Below, in pieces: positions 41,867 through 54,975 of a DNA stretch of 64,000 nucleotides. The notes below the pieces were generated by a model that had not been told where the DNA came from, made no database searches, and was given only the letters and a program-made list of their open reading frames with translations. The position numbers and the translations under genes were made by a program. Source of the stretch: Paramecium sonneborni (Eukaryota; Ciliophora; Oligohymenophorea; Peniculida; Parameciidae); contig CAJJDN010000035.1 of assembly GCA_905182985.1 (NCBI GenBank), positions 1 through 64,000 of the forward strand. Direction: 5' to 3'. Position 1 is the first letter of the stretch. Each line of letters begins with the position of its first letter.

Positions 41867-43039
41867 ATGTTTTTTGAGTTAGACGATATCAGAAGAAGAC
41901 ACTCCTTATATTTTGATTGTTATAATGCTGGTGTATGGACAGATGCTCCAGAAAAGTAAATTAACTGACTAAATTAATTAGTTCATGGAGATGGAATTAT
42001 ACAAGAGGTGCAATATCTGGATTATTAGGAAGTGTTATTGGTGAAACATGGCATAATTTCTATGAAAATTGGAAACTATTGTAACATATTACACTATATA
42101 TAAGGTTACGATCATATGAATAACCAAATAATATGAAAGAATTGTATAATTTTAGTAAAGCAACTATTAATCTTGAGAATTTCAAAAGATCAATGGGTAC
42201 TAGAATGTAGTTTGCTTTTGCCTCAGGTGGTATTGATTGGGCTTTGAGATTAGCAACATTTAGAGCAATCAATCATGGATGGCAAAGTATTAATATTAAA
42301 TATTTAATTAAGGAACTTGGGGTACATTTGAATATGGTTTCATGAGAAAAATTCCTGGTTCTATGTTCATGGCTCTTGTTACTGCTCCTATTGGAATTCC
42401 ATTTGAAGTTGCTAGAATGGCATATTATGCTGATAAAACATTCCCTAAAGAATTATAAAAAGGATATACTTCATTTTTCAATGCTTTATGGAGAATTCCT
42501 TTTGAAGAAGGACCATACTATTTCTATAAAAATTCATTCCCTCTCTTCGCTAGAAACTTTTTATAAACATTAACTCTATTGTACTCTTTTGATTGGATGA
42601 AGGATAAAGTAAATTATTATTTATTTACATTTATAGCTTTCCGTCCTTACAAGAGTTTCAGAAATCCCATATTTCCCCGTTAAGGTCTTAAATTGTTTCT
42701 TATCTACATACTTGGCAATTATAGCTAGTTACTCCCTATCTTAAGTAACTTAAGAAATGGTAGATTTATGGCCAAAACCTAAAGGAGTTTGTCCTTATGA
42801 GGGAAATTATAGAAAGGCTGCTACTCATATTTGGTATTTCGATCTTATAATCTAAACACAGGTATGCCAGAAATTTCAATAACTATTTCCCAGGAATGTT
42901 AAGAAATTATGCTAGCAGATAATTCTTACCAATGTTTGTAACTCTTTGGTGGGCTGACTCTTTTGGATTATTTACTTACTGGAAAATAGATATGTTTAGT
43001 GGAGCAGGATCAAACACTTGGGAAGATTCATTTTGCTGA
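41867..43039 (+). CDS. Divergent mitochondrial-carrier (SLC25)-like protein
   Basis: Introns 41956-41981, 42287-42312 (AAG), 42609-42636 and 42834-42861 (CAG) give 354 residues. The middle section contains APIGIPFEVARMAYY followed by KGYTSFFNALWRIPFEEG, closely paralleling a carrier repeat: Px[D/E]xx[K/R], the matrix helix, then EG. A third repeat has YEGNYRKAATHIW and FFPGMLRNY-like spacing, but its signature is degraded to SYSLSQVTQEM, lacking Pro and acid. A ~60-residue N-terminal extension precedes repeat 1. A degenerate signature suggests a non-transporting or structural carrier. Ciliate respiratory complexes are reported to include carrier-fold subunits, but the link here is inference. 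Confidence 0.7.
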
Positions 43040-43141
43040 AATTATTAATCAATAATACATAAAATTATACAATAATATTTATTTATTTATTTATTTTATA
43101 TATACCGTTTTTATCATTTGTTCTTTTCATAAATTAAATAA

Positions 43142-44284
43142 ATGAAAACAACATTGCTTCTAGTCTTAGTAGCCTGTGCTTTCGCCACAAACACAGCTTT
43201 ATTCGATAGAATTGAAAAAAGCGATTTGGGTAGAACACTTTTAAACACTATTGCTATTCAAATGACAACTGGTGAACCATTGGAAAGAATTTTCTAAACC
43301 CTTTATGATTTGGAAGATAGATACATCGCTGACTAAAAAGAAGATGATGCCAATAACTAAGCTTTCTAATAAGTATGTGATGCAGATTTGGCTGCCTTGA
43401 ACTAAGAACTTGCCAATCTTGAATAAAGAAATACAGAATTATAAGCTGTTCTTGATGATCTAGTTCCAATTAGAGATTAAAAGATTGGATAAAAGAAGGC
43501 AAAAGAACTCTAAAAGGCTGAATTATAAAAAGTTATAGATGAAACAACAGCTAAGAGATAAGAATAAGCTGATGATTTTGAAGCTTAAAGATAAGAATAT
43601 ACATTTGTTTCATCAGTATTGGCTGAAGCAAGAAGACTCTTCACAGATAATTTATAAGCCCCATCTTTCTTATAAAAAGGTGAAGAAAAGGTTCATGTAA
43701 CACCATAAATTATGGCTTAAGTTGCTAGTCATATGAGTTAAGGTGCACATAAAGCCAGCACAATGAAACATGTTAGAACATTTGGAAAAGCCATAAAATT
43801 ATTAGCTAATCTTGCAAACAGAACTCAATAATTTGCTAACTAAGAATTAACAGGCAGAGTTATTAAATTAATAGATGATCTTTAAAATTAATTAAGTTAA
43901 GCTTTTGATTTAGCCAGAAAAGCTGAAGATGACAGAACTAGAGCATTCTAAGCATATATGAGTTTATTAAACAAAGATATGAACAAATACAATTCATCAA
44001 TTGCTAATTTAACCGCTGAAATTTAATCACTCTAAGATAGAATTGATGCTACTACCTCAAGTTAAAATGATGTCCTTTAAAGAATTTAAGCTAAGACATA
44101 ATAAAGAGATGATAGAAGAGGAGAATGTTAAGAAGCTGCTTATGATTACTAATAAAGAAGATCTGCTAGAGATGGTGATAGATAGACAGTTAGTGATTTG
44201 ATTGGTGTTTTGAATACCAACATGAGAGATCTTAAAGAATATATTGCTTTAAGAATTGCTGCCGGTGATACAAACCTTGAATGA
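43142..44284 (+). CDS. Trichocyst matrix protein (TMP family)
   Basis: This is an intronless 380-residue frame with a signal peptide (MKTTLLLVLVACAFATNTA). Long Gln/Asp/Ala-rich amphipathic helices follow (DLAALNQELANLEQRNTEL, EEKVHVTPQIMAQVASHM, LNTNMRDLKEYIALRIAAGD). Length, helical repeats and C-terminal block match Paramecium TMPs, which are processed and crystallise in the core of trichocysts and are released by regulated exocytosis. More C-ending codons than in neighbouring genes suggest high expression. Its stop is 25 bp from the convergent CDPK stop. Confidence 0.88.
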
Positions 44285-44309
44285 TACATAATAACAATAA
44301 AATAGTAAC

Positions 44310-45878
<1,569 letters not shown>

Positions 45879-45915
45879 TATATTAAAACAACAAAAAAAA
45901 TAAATTAAAAATAAA

Positions 45916-46520
45916 TCAAGCTCTGTAATGCTCAGCTGAATGATTATTTCCTCTAGTTTTTGTCGGGGCATATTTTAATGGTGATTTTGATTAACTATGC
46001 TATTGTATTCTTGCCATTGCATATAATTTATCTGTAGATACTGAATAATTAAACATTAATTCTTTTATTTTGCTTAATAATAAATGTCGATTGAAATCTT
46101 CAGTCTAAATTATTGAATTTCTCATACATATAGTTTTACTTTCTATTTATTTACTAAAGATTATTAACTAGTAAGATTCGAAAGCTAGATTTTTGGACTT
46201 GCTGCATTCTCCAACTATGAAAATTTCTATAATAAATTATTAGCTAAATTTAACTGCTATTACATACAATTTTTTTATTATGAAGAAATTATTCTCGGAG
46301 ATGATGCTGCTGTAAGATTTCTTGCTGCTTATCTTTAAGTAGAACTCTATCGTTCATGCTAATCTATCTCATGCATTTGATTTATTAGTGAATATATTTT
46401 CCCATAATCTAATGGTTAAGTTTACAACAAACTCAAAAATTATTCCCAACATTCCATTATATATCCTTGCTAATTCATTGGATAATAAGACAAATTTGAT
46501 CTTATGAATGAATCAAACAT
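45916..46520 (-). CDS. Hypothetical protein, 193 aa
   Basis: One intron (46105-46127, TAG) joins two exons into 194 codons ending in TGA. The product (MFDSFIRSNLSYYPMNQQG..., AASSPRIISSQQKNCMQQQ, SPLKYAPTKTRGNNHSAEHY) is rich in Gln, Ser and Asn, probably helical in the middle and disordered at the end. No domain is recognised. It sits 37 bp upstream of the CDPK gene on the same strand. Confidence 0.65.
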
Positions 46521-46927
46521 AGAAAAAAGTGTGTCCATTTAAATTATTTAACGATTAAAACTTATCTTAATAACTAAAAAGAAAACATTATATTAATTTC
46601 AAAAACTTTGGTTAATTTGGAACTTTATCACTTTTATATATTATAAGTGAACAAATGATTTCTTTTAAATATTTCCTACCATTTAGTGCAAACTAAAATA
46701 AGATCCTATATTAAAATTTAAAATCATTAGGAATTACCTAAAAATAATATTCCTATCTAAAGAACTTAAAAGATTTGATTGATTTCTAGTGATAATTTTA
46801 GAGTTTTTTTAATTTTTGAAAGATAGTGAAATTGAAGATGAATTTACTATTTTTTTATATTATTTAATACTATCATTATCAGAATTTATCCAATGTAGAC
46901 AAATCTTAAGGCAACTATTATACTTTA
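46521..46927. other. AT-rich spacer, nothing recognised
   Basis: This 407-bp region lies between the start of the 193-aa gene and the stop of the helicase gene, both on the minus strand. It presumably holds the promoter of the 193-aa gene. No frame or repeat is worth calling. Confidence 0.4.
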
Positions 46928-48392
46928 TCAGGATATTATTTAAGGATTTGTTATAAAACCTAATAATTAAGATTAATAATTTACTTCTTCATCAGTTTAT
47001 TTTTTAGCATCTCCACTTTCTTCTTCTGATTTAACGAATGAAATGGCTACTCCATTAGTTTCTTATCTTCCTGCTCTTCCTACCTAATATTCTAAATTTG
47101 AGATTCTTACTCTATGTAAATAGGTTTCTAAAGAATCAGGCATATCAAAATTGATAACATAATTAACTTTATCAATATCAATACCTCTTCCCATTAAATT
47201 AGTAGCAATTAACAATCTAAAATGTCCATTTCTAAACTATTCATAAGTTTTTTATCTCATTTTTTAATGATCAGGACCTAGTCTATTACCTCCATAGAGT
47301 TATCTAACAGACTCTTCTCCTTTCTTTTTGAGTTCTGTAACCAAAGCATCAGCTTTCTCTGCACTCTTAACAAAAATAATGCATTAATTTAATTTGCATG
47401 TATTTAATATTTATCTTAAATAATGAAATTTAAGTCCTTCTGGAACTTTCATATAATATTGCTTTAATTTGTCTAAAAAGAGTTATTCTGGTTTAATAGT
47501 AATTTCATAAATCTAAATAAATAAATTAATTATGAAATATTACATGTTTATTGTCAGCAATAAATCTTTTTAAAGATGTTCTACTTGATTCTGTAAATGT
47601 TGCACTAAATGCCATAAATTATTTCTCCTATGGTGACTTTAAGAAGATGTCCTAAATGTCCTTTCTAAAAATAATTATTTCCAAAAATCAACACCTCATG
47701 TTCAAATCTTCAATCATTGTATCGGCTTCATCCAAGATAAAGTACTTCAATCTATCTACTTTCAATGCTTTCCTCTCACAAATCAAATCCTTAAGACGTC
47801 CGGGTGTACTAAATATTAAAAAATTAATTATACCCTACTACTATTTATGGTTTCACTGTTTCAATAGTTTAGATATTCACAGATACAGGTTCACCTCCAC
47901 CATAGAAACATTCCACCTTTACGCTTTTCATAAACTTTCCCAATCTCAAAAATTCATCTCGAGCCTATTATATAAAATATTAAATATATATACTTATTGG
48001 GCTAGTTCTCTTGTATGTGTAATTACAAGGCATTCAACTTTATTACTATCTGTATTTATAGTATTTAACACTGTAAGCACGAATACAGCAGTCTTTCCAG
48101 TACCAGCCTTTGCTTAGCAGATCAATTATTCCCCTAACAAAGCATTTGTTAATGACTCAGCTTGGACTATTTATATTATTTTATTTTATACCTCTTGTTG
48201 GATGTTCAAATCCTGCTTCTTTTACTGCTCTTAAGAGCTCCTCTTTAAGTCCAAAGTTTTTAAATTGAGAGACATTGTAATTGCCATATTTTCTAGGATT
48301 CTCAATATTTGCTCTTACTCTGTTTCTTTGTCTTTTATTGGTTGTTATTCTTCTTTAAAATCTGGAATATCGTCTAATAATGCGCTGCTCAT
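46928..48392 (-). CDS. SUB2: DEAD-box RNA helicase, SUB2/UAP56 (DDX39B) type
   Basis: Seven introns, all ending TAG (48293-48318, 48167-48191, 47965-47993, 47809-47833, 47665-47694, 47513-47543, 47084-47110), give 423 residues. [20 protein letters not shown] and the Q motif precede motif I ([13 protein letters not shown]). Then come HTRELAQQ, VVGTPGRL, motif II DEAD (UAP56 itself has DECD), [22 protein letters not shown] and YLHRVGRAGR. The order and flanking blocks match UAP56/Sub2, which acts in spliceosome assembly and mRNA export in the nucleus. Intron 47665-47694 starts GTG. This is the most intron-rich gene here, one per ~180 coding bases. Confidence 0.88.
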
Positions 48393-48746
48393 TTGATGAA
48401 AAAAGATTTATATAAATTTATATCTTAATTAAAAATGCTTCTATTTAAATATACATTTTTCCCTCTGTTTTCCACAATTAATAACTTTAATCAGACAAAT
48501 TAATGTTTATTAAACTATTATTAACATCCTTAAATCATGCATTTTAACCTTTCCTATGACTTTAACAGATGATATTTTAATTACTTTGCTCAATAACTTT
48601 CTAAATTAATGTCTTATAGATTACTATATATATTTCAAAATAAAAATAAAATATATACCAAATCCTAAAAATAATTATTTTTCATAATTTATATTGTTTT
48701 GACAATATAAAAAATTTTAATTTTAAAATTGAACTACATTTTGATT
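48393..48746. other. Divergent promoter spacer
   Basis: This 354-bp AT-rich region lies between the helicase (-) and EME1-like (+) start codons. It has no coding frame. Both promoters must lie here; no motif is evident. Confidence 0.4.
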
Positions 48747-49682
48747 ATGATTTCAGAATTAATTGAAAAAAACCAATTTAATGATCTTAATATCTTATTT
48801 GATGACAATATTTAAGATGCAAATAAAACTGTGAAATCATTTTATGAGTAATGTGAATAAGAATGTTGTCCAAAAGGATCTGAAAATTATAATTACCCTA
48901 ATAAATTTAAAATATATATAAATGAAACAATTAATAAAGGTAGGTCAAAGTAAAATATATCTTAAATTATTGAAAAATACTCAAAAAATAAAAACTTAGA
49001 GTCCTCTAGAGTTTTTTAATAAAATTGTTAAAGAGCACCTTTTTTATGTTTAATTGTTTTGTGTAAAGAATAATTTTAAAGTTTACAGAATATTTTTGAT
49101 TTGGTAGTTACTCTTAAAGAAAATGATTGCAAAACTGTAATAATTTTAGAGGAGATTAAGGAATTAATTTATGCATAAAATCAATTTGATCAATACTAAA
49201 AAGAATTTGATTAATTTGTATTAGATCTCTAATTAAATAACAAAGTAGATGTGATAAATACTAAATCTCTTAAATAAACTATTGAAGAAATTGCTTAATG
49301 CTTATTATGCGGCGTTTATTGGAAAAAAAAATAAAATAAAATACCATGTTTATTTAGAGATAGAGGTGATCAAAATTTATTTAAGGCAGAAAATGCTGGA
49401 ATTACTAATACTTATGAACTCTATTGGTTATCTATGTTAACCTAGATTCCAGGAATTAGTGAAGCAAAAGCCAGAGCTATAGTATTAAAATATCCTTCAA
49501 TCAAATCATTAATCAATGCCTATAAAAATACAGATATTGAAAAGAGACCTCATTTACTTAGTGAAATTGAAGTTGTTTAAGGAATTGTTCAATAAACATC
49601 AAAGAAATTAGGTAATACTATTTCAGAATAATTATATATTCTTTTTTCAACTACAGATGCCAATTATAAAGTATTAGATTGA
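48747..49682 (+). CDS. EME1: EME1/MMS4-like partner of the MUS81 structure-specific endonuclease
   Basis: This is an intronless 311-residue frame. The middle holds a degenerate XPF-type nuclease fold (FLCLIVLCKEQFQSLQNIF, VVTLKENDCKTVIILEEIK) without the ERKxxxD catalytic motif, as expected for the inactive subunit. The C-terminus carries an HhH-like block, WLSMLTQIPGISEAKARAIV followed by LKYPSIKSLINAYKN, then a basic RIG-like end (QQTSKKLGNTISEQLYILF). That order matches EME1 rather than MUS81. With MUS81 it would cleave branched recombination and replication intermediates. The assignment rests on the C-terminal tandem. The N-terminal ~80 residues are low complexity. Confidence 0.72.
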
Positions 49683-49745
49683 AAATAATTAATTTTGATT
49701 ATTATTAATGATTTATTATTGTACTATATGAAACTTAATAAATGC

Positions 49746-50137
49746 TCAATCAAAGAGTCCTCCCATATCAACATCTTCTTCGGGTTCTTCAACTTTCTTA
49801 GGGGCTTCAACTTTTGGTGCTTAAGCTGTTTAGGCAGCTGGTGTTGCTTAGGCAACTGGGGCTGAGCTTTATGCTAAATATTTAGAAATTAGTATTACAA
49901 GCTCCTCCTCCGACTGACAAGCTTGTGAGTTACTTTGATCCTTCTTTAATAACATCATCCAAGCTCTTTCCTTTTAATGCATCGACAACTTATTTGACAT
50001 CTGCAGCAACTGGTTCAACTCCAGCCTCTTTGAGCAATTAAGTAACTTAAGCCTCAGCTAATTGATAGATATGCAATAATACTTGGTTGATTGTTTCCTC
50101 CTTAAACGAGCAAGGCATAGGCAGCAACGTACTTCAT
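49746..50137 (-). CDS. RPLP2: 60S acidic ribosomal protein P2
   Basis: Introns 50058-50082 and 49874-49898 leave 113 residues. It begins MKYVAAYALLVQGGNNQPS, the P2 N-terminal dimerisation helix. LKEAGVEPVAADVKQVVDAL, then GKSLDDVIKEGSKQL, an Ala/Gln/Pro hinge and an acidic tail EEPEEDVDMGGLFD follow. This is the stalk protein that recruits elongation factors. The tail differs from the usual SDDDMGFGLFD by losing one Phe-Gly pair. Length matches the family. It is convergent with the EME1-like gene, 63 bp between stops. Confidence 0.94.
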
Positions 50138-50557
50138 TTTATTATTATTTAAAAATTATTTTTAAATATGATGCTACAAGATTATTGTTTATTTATAATT
50201 TCTTATTCCTATGCTTTTTTTTTCATTTTTTTCACATTTTTCATATATTATTTTCTACTCCCTAGTGATATATTAAGTTATAAACAAAAATTAAACTCAA
50301 ATTTATCAAAGAAACTTTTAACAGAACTTATTGTAATTGTTTTTTAAATCTATATTTGAAAAAATATGAATGATTCATAAAGTAATCCCTCAATGAATAA
50401 AAGATAAATTAATAATATTAATTAATATTGTAAGATTATTTCTTATTTCTAAGTATTTTAGAAATTTTAGTGATACTTAATAATGTTTTAGATTGAAAAA
50501 TAATTTAATTATAAAATTTGTAGTAATATAGATATTCAATTATCAAATAAATTGTGA
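50138..50557. other. AT-rich spacer upstream of P2
   Basis: This 420-bp region lies between the P2 start and the stop of the next minus-strand gene. It contains long T and A tracts. No gene or structured RNA is recognised. Confidence 0.4.
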
Positions 50558-51775
50558 TCAAAAATCATAAAGATGCCCATTTTGTATAAAATATTTGAGA
50601 TCAAATTAAAATAATTTAAGCAGTCTTTTTATATTTTGATTTAGAGGAACAAATCCTATATCATTTTCTTCAGATTTATGTTTCTATTTTTCTCTATTGA
50701 TTAAATGAACAGTTAAATCTCGATTACAACTCCATTAATTAATAAATACTCGATGTTATGAGATATGTCTTCTATCAAATACAGGTAATCCTTTTTACCA
50801 TTTAAGAATATTATCTTTTTAAATAATAATATCTAAATCCATATCATCAATACTAAAAGAATCTTAATCATTTAATTATGCCTTTAATTTTTATGTATTT
50901 AAATAAGAAGAAACTCCTGTAATTCTTATATGAGATTCTGTTGCTTCAAATTCTCCTGAAACAAATTTTGAATGGAAGAATTAAGCTCTATCAACATCTC
51001 CTCTATAATAAAAATTAATGGCAATCATATCATAACAAAGCAATTCATAATTTCTATCATTAACAACCCAAGATAGTTTTAATAATTTCTTAAGATAAAT
51101 AACTTCTTTATCCAAATCACCTAAATCTAAAGCGCATCTTGCCAATTGTCTATATGCTAAAAGTTTATATTTTTAAAGTTTCTTCCCTTACAAATTACAA
51201 GTTCTCAAAAACTTTTTCCAAATATTATAACCTTCTTTTCTACGACAATATACAAATTGTATTTATGTTTAAAAATATATTGCAATGAAATAAAAACTAA
51301 CAATGCCACATTATTTACATGCATTAACAAGTTTTTCTAAATTGGGTAATAAGTTTTCTAATTATTATATTAAAACAGACTTAATTAAGGTTGATAGAAT
51401 AGAATAAATTTCTTCAAAATGGTTCTTATTTATAAAAGTAACAGATGGTGTAAAATCACTTAATTATGATAAAGATCCAATTATTGTAAATTTTCTGGCT
51501 TTTTCCATATTTTTTTATTATTATTATTTCAAAAAGGGTAGTAAAATACTATCTTTCCTGTTTCTTCTCTCTTTTTCAAATTTTTCAATTGCCAAACTAG
51601 TTTAAGAGGCTTCTCGAAGAAAAACAAAATCTTAAAACATTTCATTATTTTATAAAGATCTCCATTCAGACTTTATTTTTAGTAATTCTTTTTTTTCATC
51701 ACCAAATCCAGTTTATGTTAACATCTATTTCATTTTTGTAAATGATGCAGTAGTAGATAATGAACTTGAGTTCAT
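50558..51775 (-). CDS. Helical-repeat (TPR-like) protein, 405 aa, unknown function
   Basis: This is an intronless frame from ATG to TGA. The N-terminal 120 residues are charged and Gln-rich. The centre contains paired helices resembling tetratricopeptide repeats (YKLLAYRQLARCALDLGDLD, then VVNDRNYELLCYDMIAINFY and YRGDVDRAQFFHSKFV). The C-terminal ~130 residues include RRHISQHRVFINQWSCNRD. Repeat boundaries are too degenerate for a firm TPR call. Such proteins usually act as scaffolds; I cannot name a partner. The start lies 87 bp from the divergent SPO11 gene. Confidence 0.7.
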
Positions 51776-51862
51776 AATATATATAAAAATATTAATATTA
51801 GGTATTAGTATACCAATTAGATTATAATTTATCAATAATCTTAATACTAAATAATTATAAAA

Positions 51863-52858
51863 ATGAATATAGCATTATTCAATGAAGAAATGGACAAAAT
51901 TTAAAAAAGTATTAAAGAACCATCTGAAATAATTGATGTATTTAAACAACATTTAGACTCAATTCTAGAAATGATCATAAATAAATAAGCTTCATAAGAA
52001 CTAAAATTTTAGAGTTTAAAAGATTTATGTCATTATTTAATTGTAATGAGAGAATCTTTAGATGGAATTTTAAAAGATTCTTATCATACAAAGAGAGAAA
52101 TCTTTTATATGAATCAAAATATATTTTAAAAATAAGAGAACTTAAATTTAGTTATAAAATAATTTTCACATAATGTTTAGATTTAAAGAAAATAATTGCA
52201 TATAATATCAGCTTCAAAAGGATTAGTTTGTGGTTCTTTAATATTAAGAAAATAAGATATTAAATTAGACTTATTATAATTAACATCATAAGGAAAAGGA
52301 TTGAATATTACTGAATTTATGAACGAATGGCAGCCTTAAATTTATGGCAAATGGATATTGTTAGTTGAAAAAGAAACTGTATATTTTCATTTGATAAATG
52401 AAATGCATCAAGAATTTTTATAAAATACAGTTTTGATTACTGGCAAAGGATATCCTTGTTATGCAACTAAATATTTTGTTAAATATTTATCAATGATGAA
52501 TCCTTCCATACCTGTTTATTATTTTGGAGACATGGATCCTCATGGATATGATATATTATAATAATATGCTTATGGGAATTAATATTCTAGTCATGAACTC
52601 AATAATATTCCATGGATATAATGGTTAAATTCTTATTTTTCCATAGTTTAATTTTAGATTAAAAAAAAAAATAAATTAAATCAAAGAGAAATCTAACTTT
52701 TAGAATAAATTACAAATAATCCTAACATTCCTGAAAATTGGAAGTCAATTATGGATAGTAAAGAAAAATACGAAATTGAAGATATTCTAGTTGATAATCT
52801 ATCCAAATCTCTATTAGAAATTATGTAATATTTAGATGGTGATCTTTAATAATAATGA
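51863..52858 (+). CDS. SPO11: SPO11 meiotic DNA topoisomerase VI A-like protein
   Basis: This is an intronless 331-residue frame. The winged-helix/5Y-CAP part contains HTKREIFYMN, where Tyr82 is the predicted catalytic tyrosine. The Toprim part has Glu169 in LLVEKETVYFH and the Mg-binding DxD (Asp223/Asp225) in YYFGDMDPHGYDI. VLITGKGYPCYATKYFVKYL is also a conserved Spo11/TopoVIA block. It makes the programmed double-strand breaks that start meiotic recombination in the micronucleus. It is slightly shorter than typical (350-400 residues), mostly at the N-terminus. Confidence 0.92.
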
Positions 52859-53274
52859 TTATTAAAATATTTCATTTTCATCTATAATGTTTCAATTTAT
52901 ATTAAATTTATAATATCAAATTTTTTGTAATTCTAAATTAAACTAATTATCTAATCTCTAAATTAATTTATGTTAAAATTCATAAATACTATTTAGGCAA
53001 TGGAATTCATCTTATATTTATAAATTTATTAATATAATTTTAATTTAACCTAAACAATTTGTTTTGAATATTAAAGCAAATAATTTATTTATTTAAATTA
53101 TACACAAAAAGAGATATAATAATATCTAGGATACTTTAGGTATTGAAATACTAAATCGTTAATAAATTTATCCGAAAAAACGAGCTATTTCAATTAATTT
53201 TAATACTTAAAAATAAAAGGCTGTATTTATACAAATCAAATAAATATTTAAAATATCTTCTCAAAATATAATTT
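52859..53274. other. AT-rich spacer, nothing recognised
   Basis: This 416-bp region lies between SPO11 and the Myb-like gene. It is dominated by A/T with no frame beyond chance length and no repeat unit. Confidence 0.4.
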
Positions 53275-53959
53275 ATGTCGAATTAAAATTCATAATATGA
53301 TGGAAGTAATGATGAAAATAAGGAAAGTATCACTTTATAATCAATTAAGAGTGAAGAAGAATCATAAGAATAAGGTAATTTGAATAAATATTAGTTAGCT
53401 TTTTATAATTACAGCACATAAAAAGATTAAATGAATCTTTTGAATCCTAACTTTTAAGATGATGTTAGTGCTTTTGTAGAGTGTTTTAAGGCTCCAATAA
53501 AATAAGGACAATAAAAAGCCAATTTTTCTAAAAATATATTAAGGAAGGTCTAATACAAAAAAAAAAATAAAAGAGTTAAAGAATTTCATTATGAGGAAGA
53601 TATAAAACTCTTAAACTTACTACATTAACATGGAAGATAATTTTCTAAAATAGTAAAGTAATTTCCTAGAAGAACGATTAATATGCTTAAAAATAGATAT
53701 TACAAGAACTTAAGATATAGATGGGAAGAATTACTGGGAATGTAACACATATATATATATATATTTAAGAGAATACACAGAAAATGATATTGAGTAAAAA
53801 ACTGAGAACTAACTTGATGTAACTTATCAAAATAACCAATTACTTAATCATTAAGACTTAATCAACATGATACCTAATTCCTACAGTTGTCCAATAATTT
53901 GTGGCATGCTCTCTTAATTCATTACAAAAATGGATTAATTTCTCAAAAGTCAATTTTGA
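53275..53959 (+). CDS. Myb/SANT-like DNA-binding protein
   Basis: One intron (53742-53769, ends AAG and contains an AT run) gives 218 residues. After ~100 Gln/Asn/Ser-rich residues comes a basic stretch (KKKNKRVKEF) and one Myb-like repeat: FHYEEDIKLLNLLHQHGRQF, SKIVKQFPRRTINMLKNRYY, then KNLRYRW. It has helix-turn-helix spacing and the terminal aromatic/basic signature of SANT/Myb. The C-terminal ~60 residues are Gln/Asn-rich. Without splicing the frame ends at 53787 after an ATATAT-encoded stretch. The spliced form continues with ordinary texture, so I prefer it. It is a putative transcription regulator. Confidence 0.65.
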
Positions 53960-54032
53960 TAGTTACCATTAACTTGATAGAGTTTTTATCTAAATTATAA
54001 TTCATCCAAACTAACTTAAAAACATCTTTTTC

Positions 54033-54338
54033 TCATAAAAGAGTGCACTAAGCCAAATTTCCATTTTTTATATATGCATTAAAAAAAAAACTGAAATTCC
54101 GATAAATTTTTTATTATATTGGAAGGTACGGCTTTAACATTTAATACTTTGATTAAATTGTTTAATGAGTTATTCCAGCATCAAATGCGACAGTAATTTT
54201 AAAAGAACATATTTATACTTAATTCTTGGCAATCGTTTTTTGATCAATTAGATTGGAAAAATTACACATTTCTACATTTCCTTTTAAGCTTATTTACATA
54301 ATAAATTATTTCTTAAAAGGCATCTAATCATCAATCAT
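54033..54338 (-). CDS. Small ORF, 101 aa, doubtful
   Basis: The frame is open from ATG (MIDDQMPFKKQFIMQISLKG) to TGA and contains an ordinary-looking stretch (VEMCNFSNLIDQKTIAKNQ, ITVAFDAGITHQTIQSKYQ). A second frame just upstream could be a preceding exon, but I found no consistent intron. It may be a small gene, one exon of a larger gene, or a chance opening. No family is recognised. Confidence 0.35.
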
Positions 54339-54628
54339 AAAATTTATTTAAAAAAGTGTTAGATAACTTTTTAATTTATTGAAAAACATATAATGTAGCA
54401 TTATCAAAATAATTTTCAATTAAAAATATTTGATTCATCTTAATTTAAATTTTTAATAATATAAGCTAAACTTTCAGTTTTGAATGAATAATTTATAATT
54501 ACTGTGATATTCTTAATATAAAATATAAAATAAATTATATATTTTAAATGATTTTTTAAGTGTTACTTTTAAATCAAAAGCAATGAACATGAGAAAGAAT
54601 AGAATTAAGATTAAAGAGATGAATACTA

Positions 54629-54790
54629 ATGGAAAATAATGCTCTTAATTTATAAGACTCTCAAATTATCAATATTATCCTAAATCTTATAGCTGAAGTA
54701 ATTTACAAAATATTGGATAAAAAAGAACAATAGAGGAATATTGAAGATTAGAATAGAGTTTTTGAGAAATTGAAGACTAAAAATTTGTGA
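54629..54790 (+). CDS. Tiny helical ORF, 53 aa
   Basis: ATG to TGA, encoding MENNALNLQDSQIINIILNL followed by a Lys/Glu/Gln helix that could form a short coiled coil. It resembles the separate 55-aa ORF at 54976 in size and composition, so the two might be small related genes. Too short to be confident; no homologue recognised. Confidence 0.35.
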
Positions 54791-54975
54791 TATCCCTTTT
54801 TTAAAGTCTAAACTTTCTCTTTGTTTATTTAATCAAACATAACTCCTTCATTTTGTATTAAATTGTTAAATATTGTTATTAGAATTCTATAATCCAATTT
54901 ACGATTATTATTTTATTAATTATTTTTTTGATAATATTTTAAATATCTCTCAAATAATTAATAATAATAAATTTA

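Noticed and set aside
42746..42764. Candidate 19-nt intron GTAACTTAAG...GGTAG in the carrier-like gene
   Set aside because: The frame is open through it, and removing it would shift the downstream conserved block out of frame.
47656..48117. Plus-strand 153-codon ORF
   Set aside because: It is antisense to the helicase gene, and parts of it read through that gene's introns.
53741..53770. AT dinucleotide run as a microsatellite
   Set aside because: It is only about 18 bp and lies inside a predicted intron of the Myb-like gene; not worth calling as a repeat.
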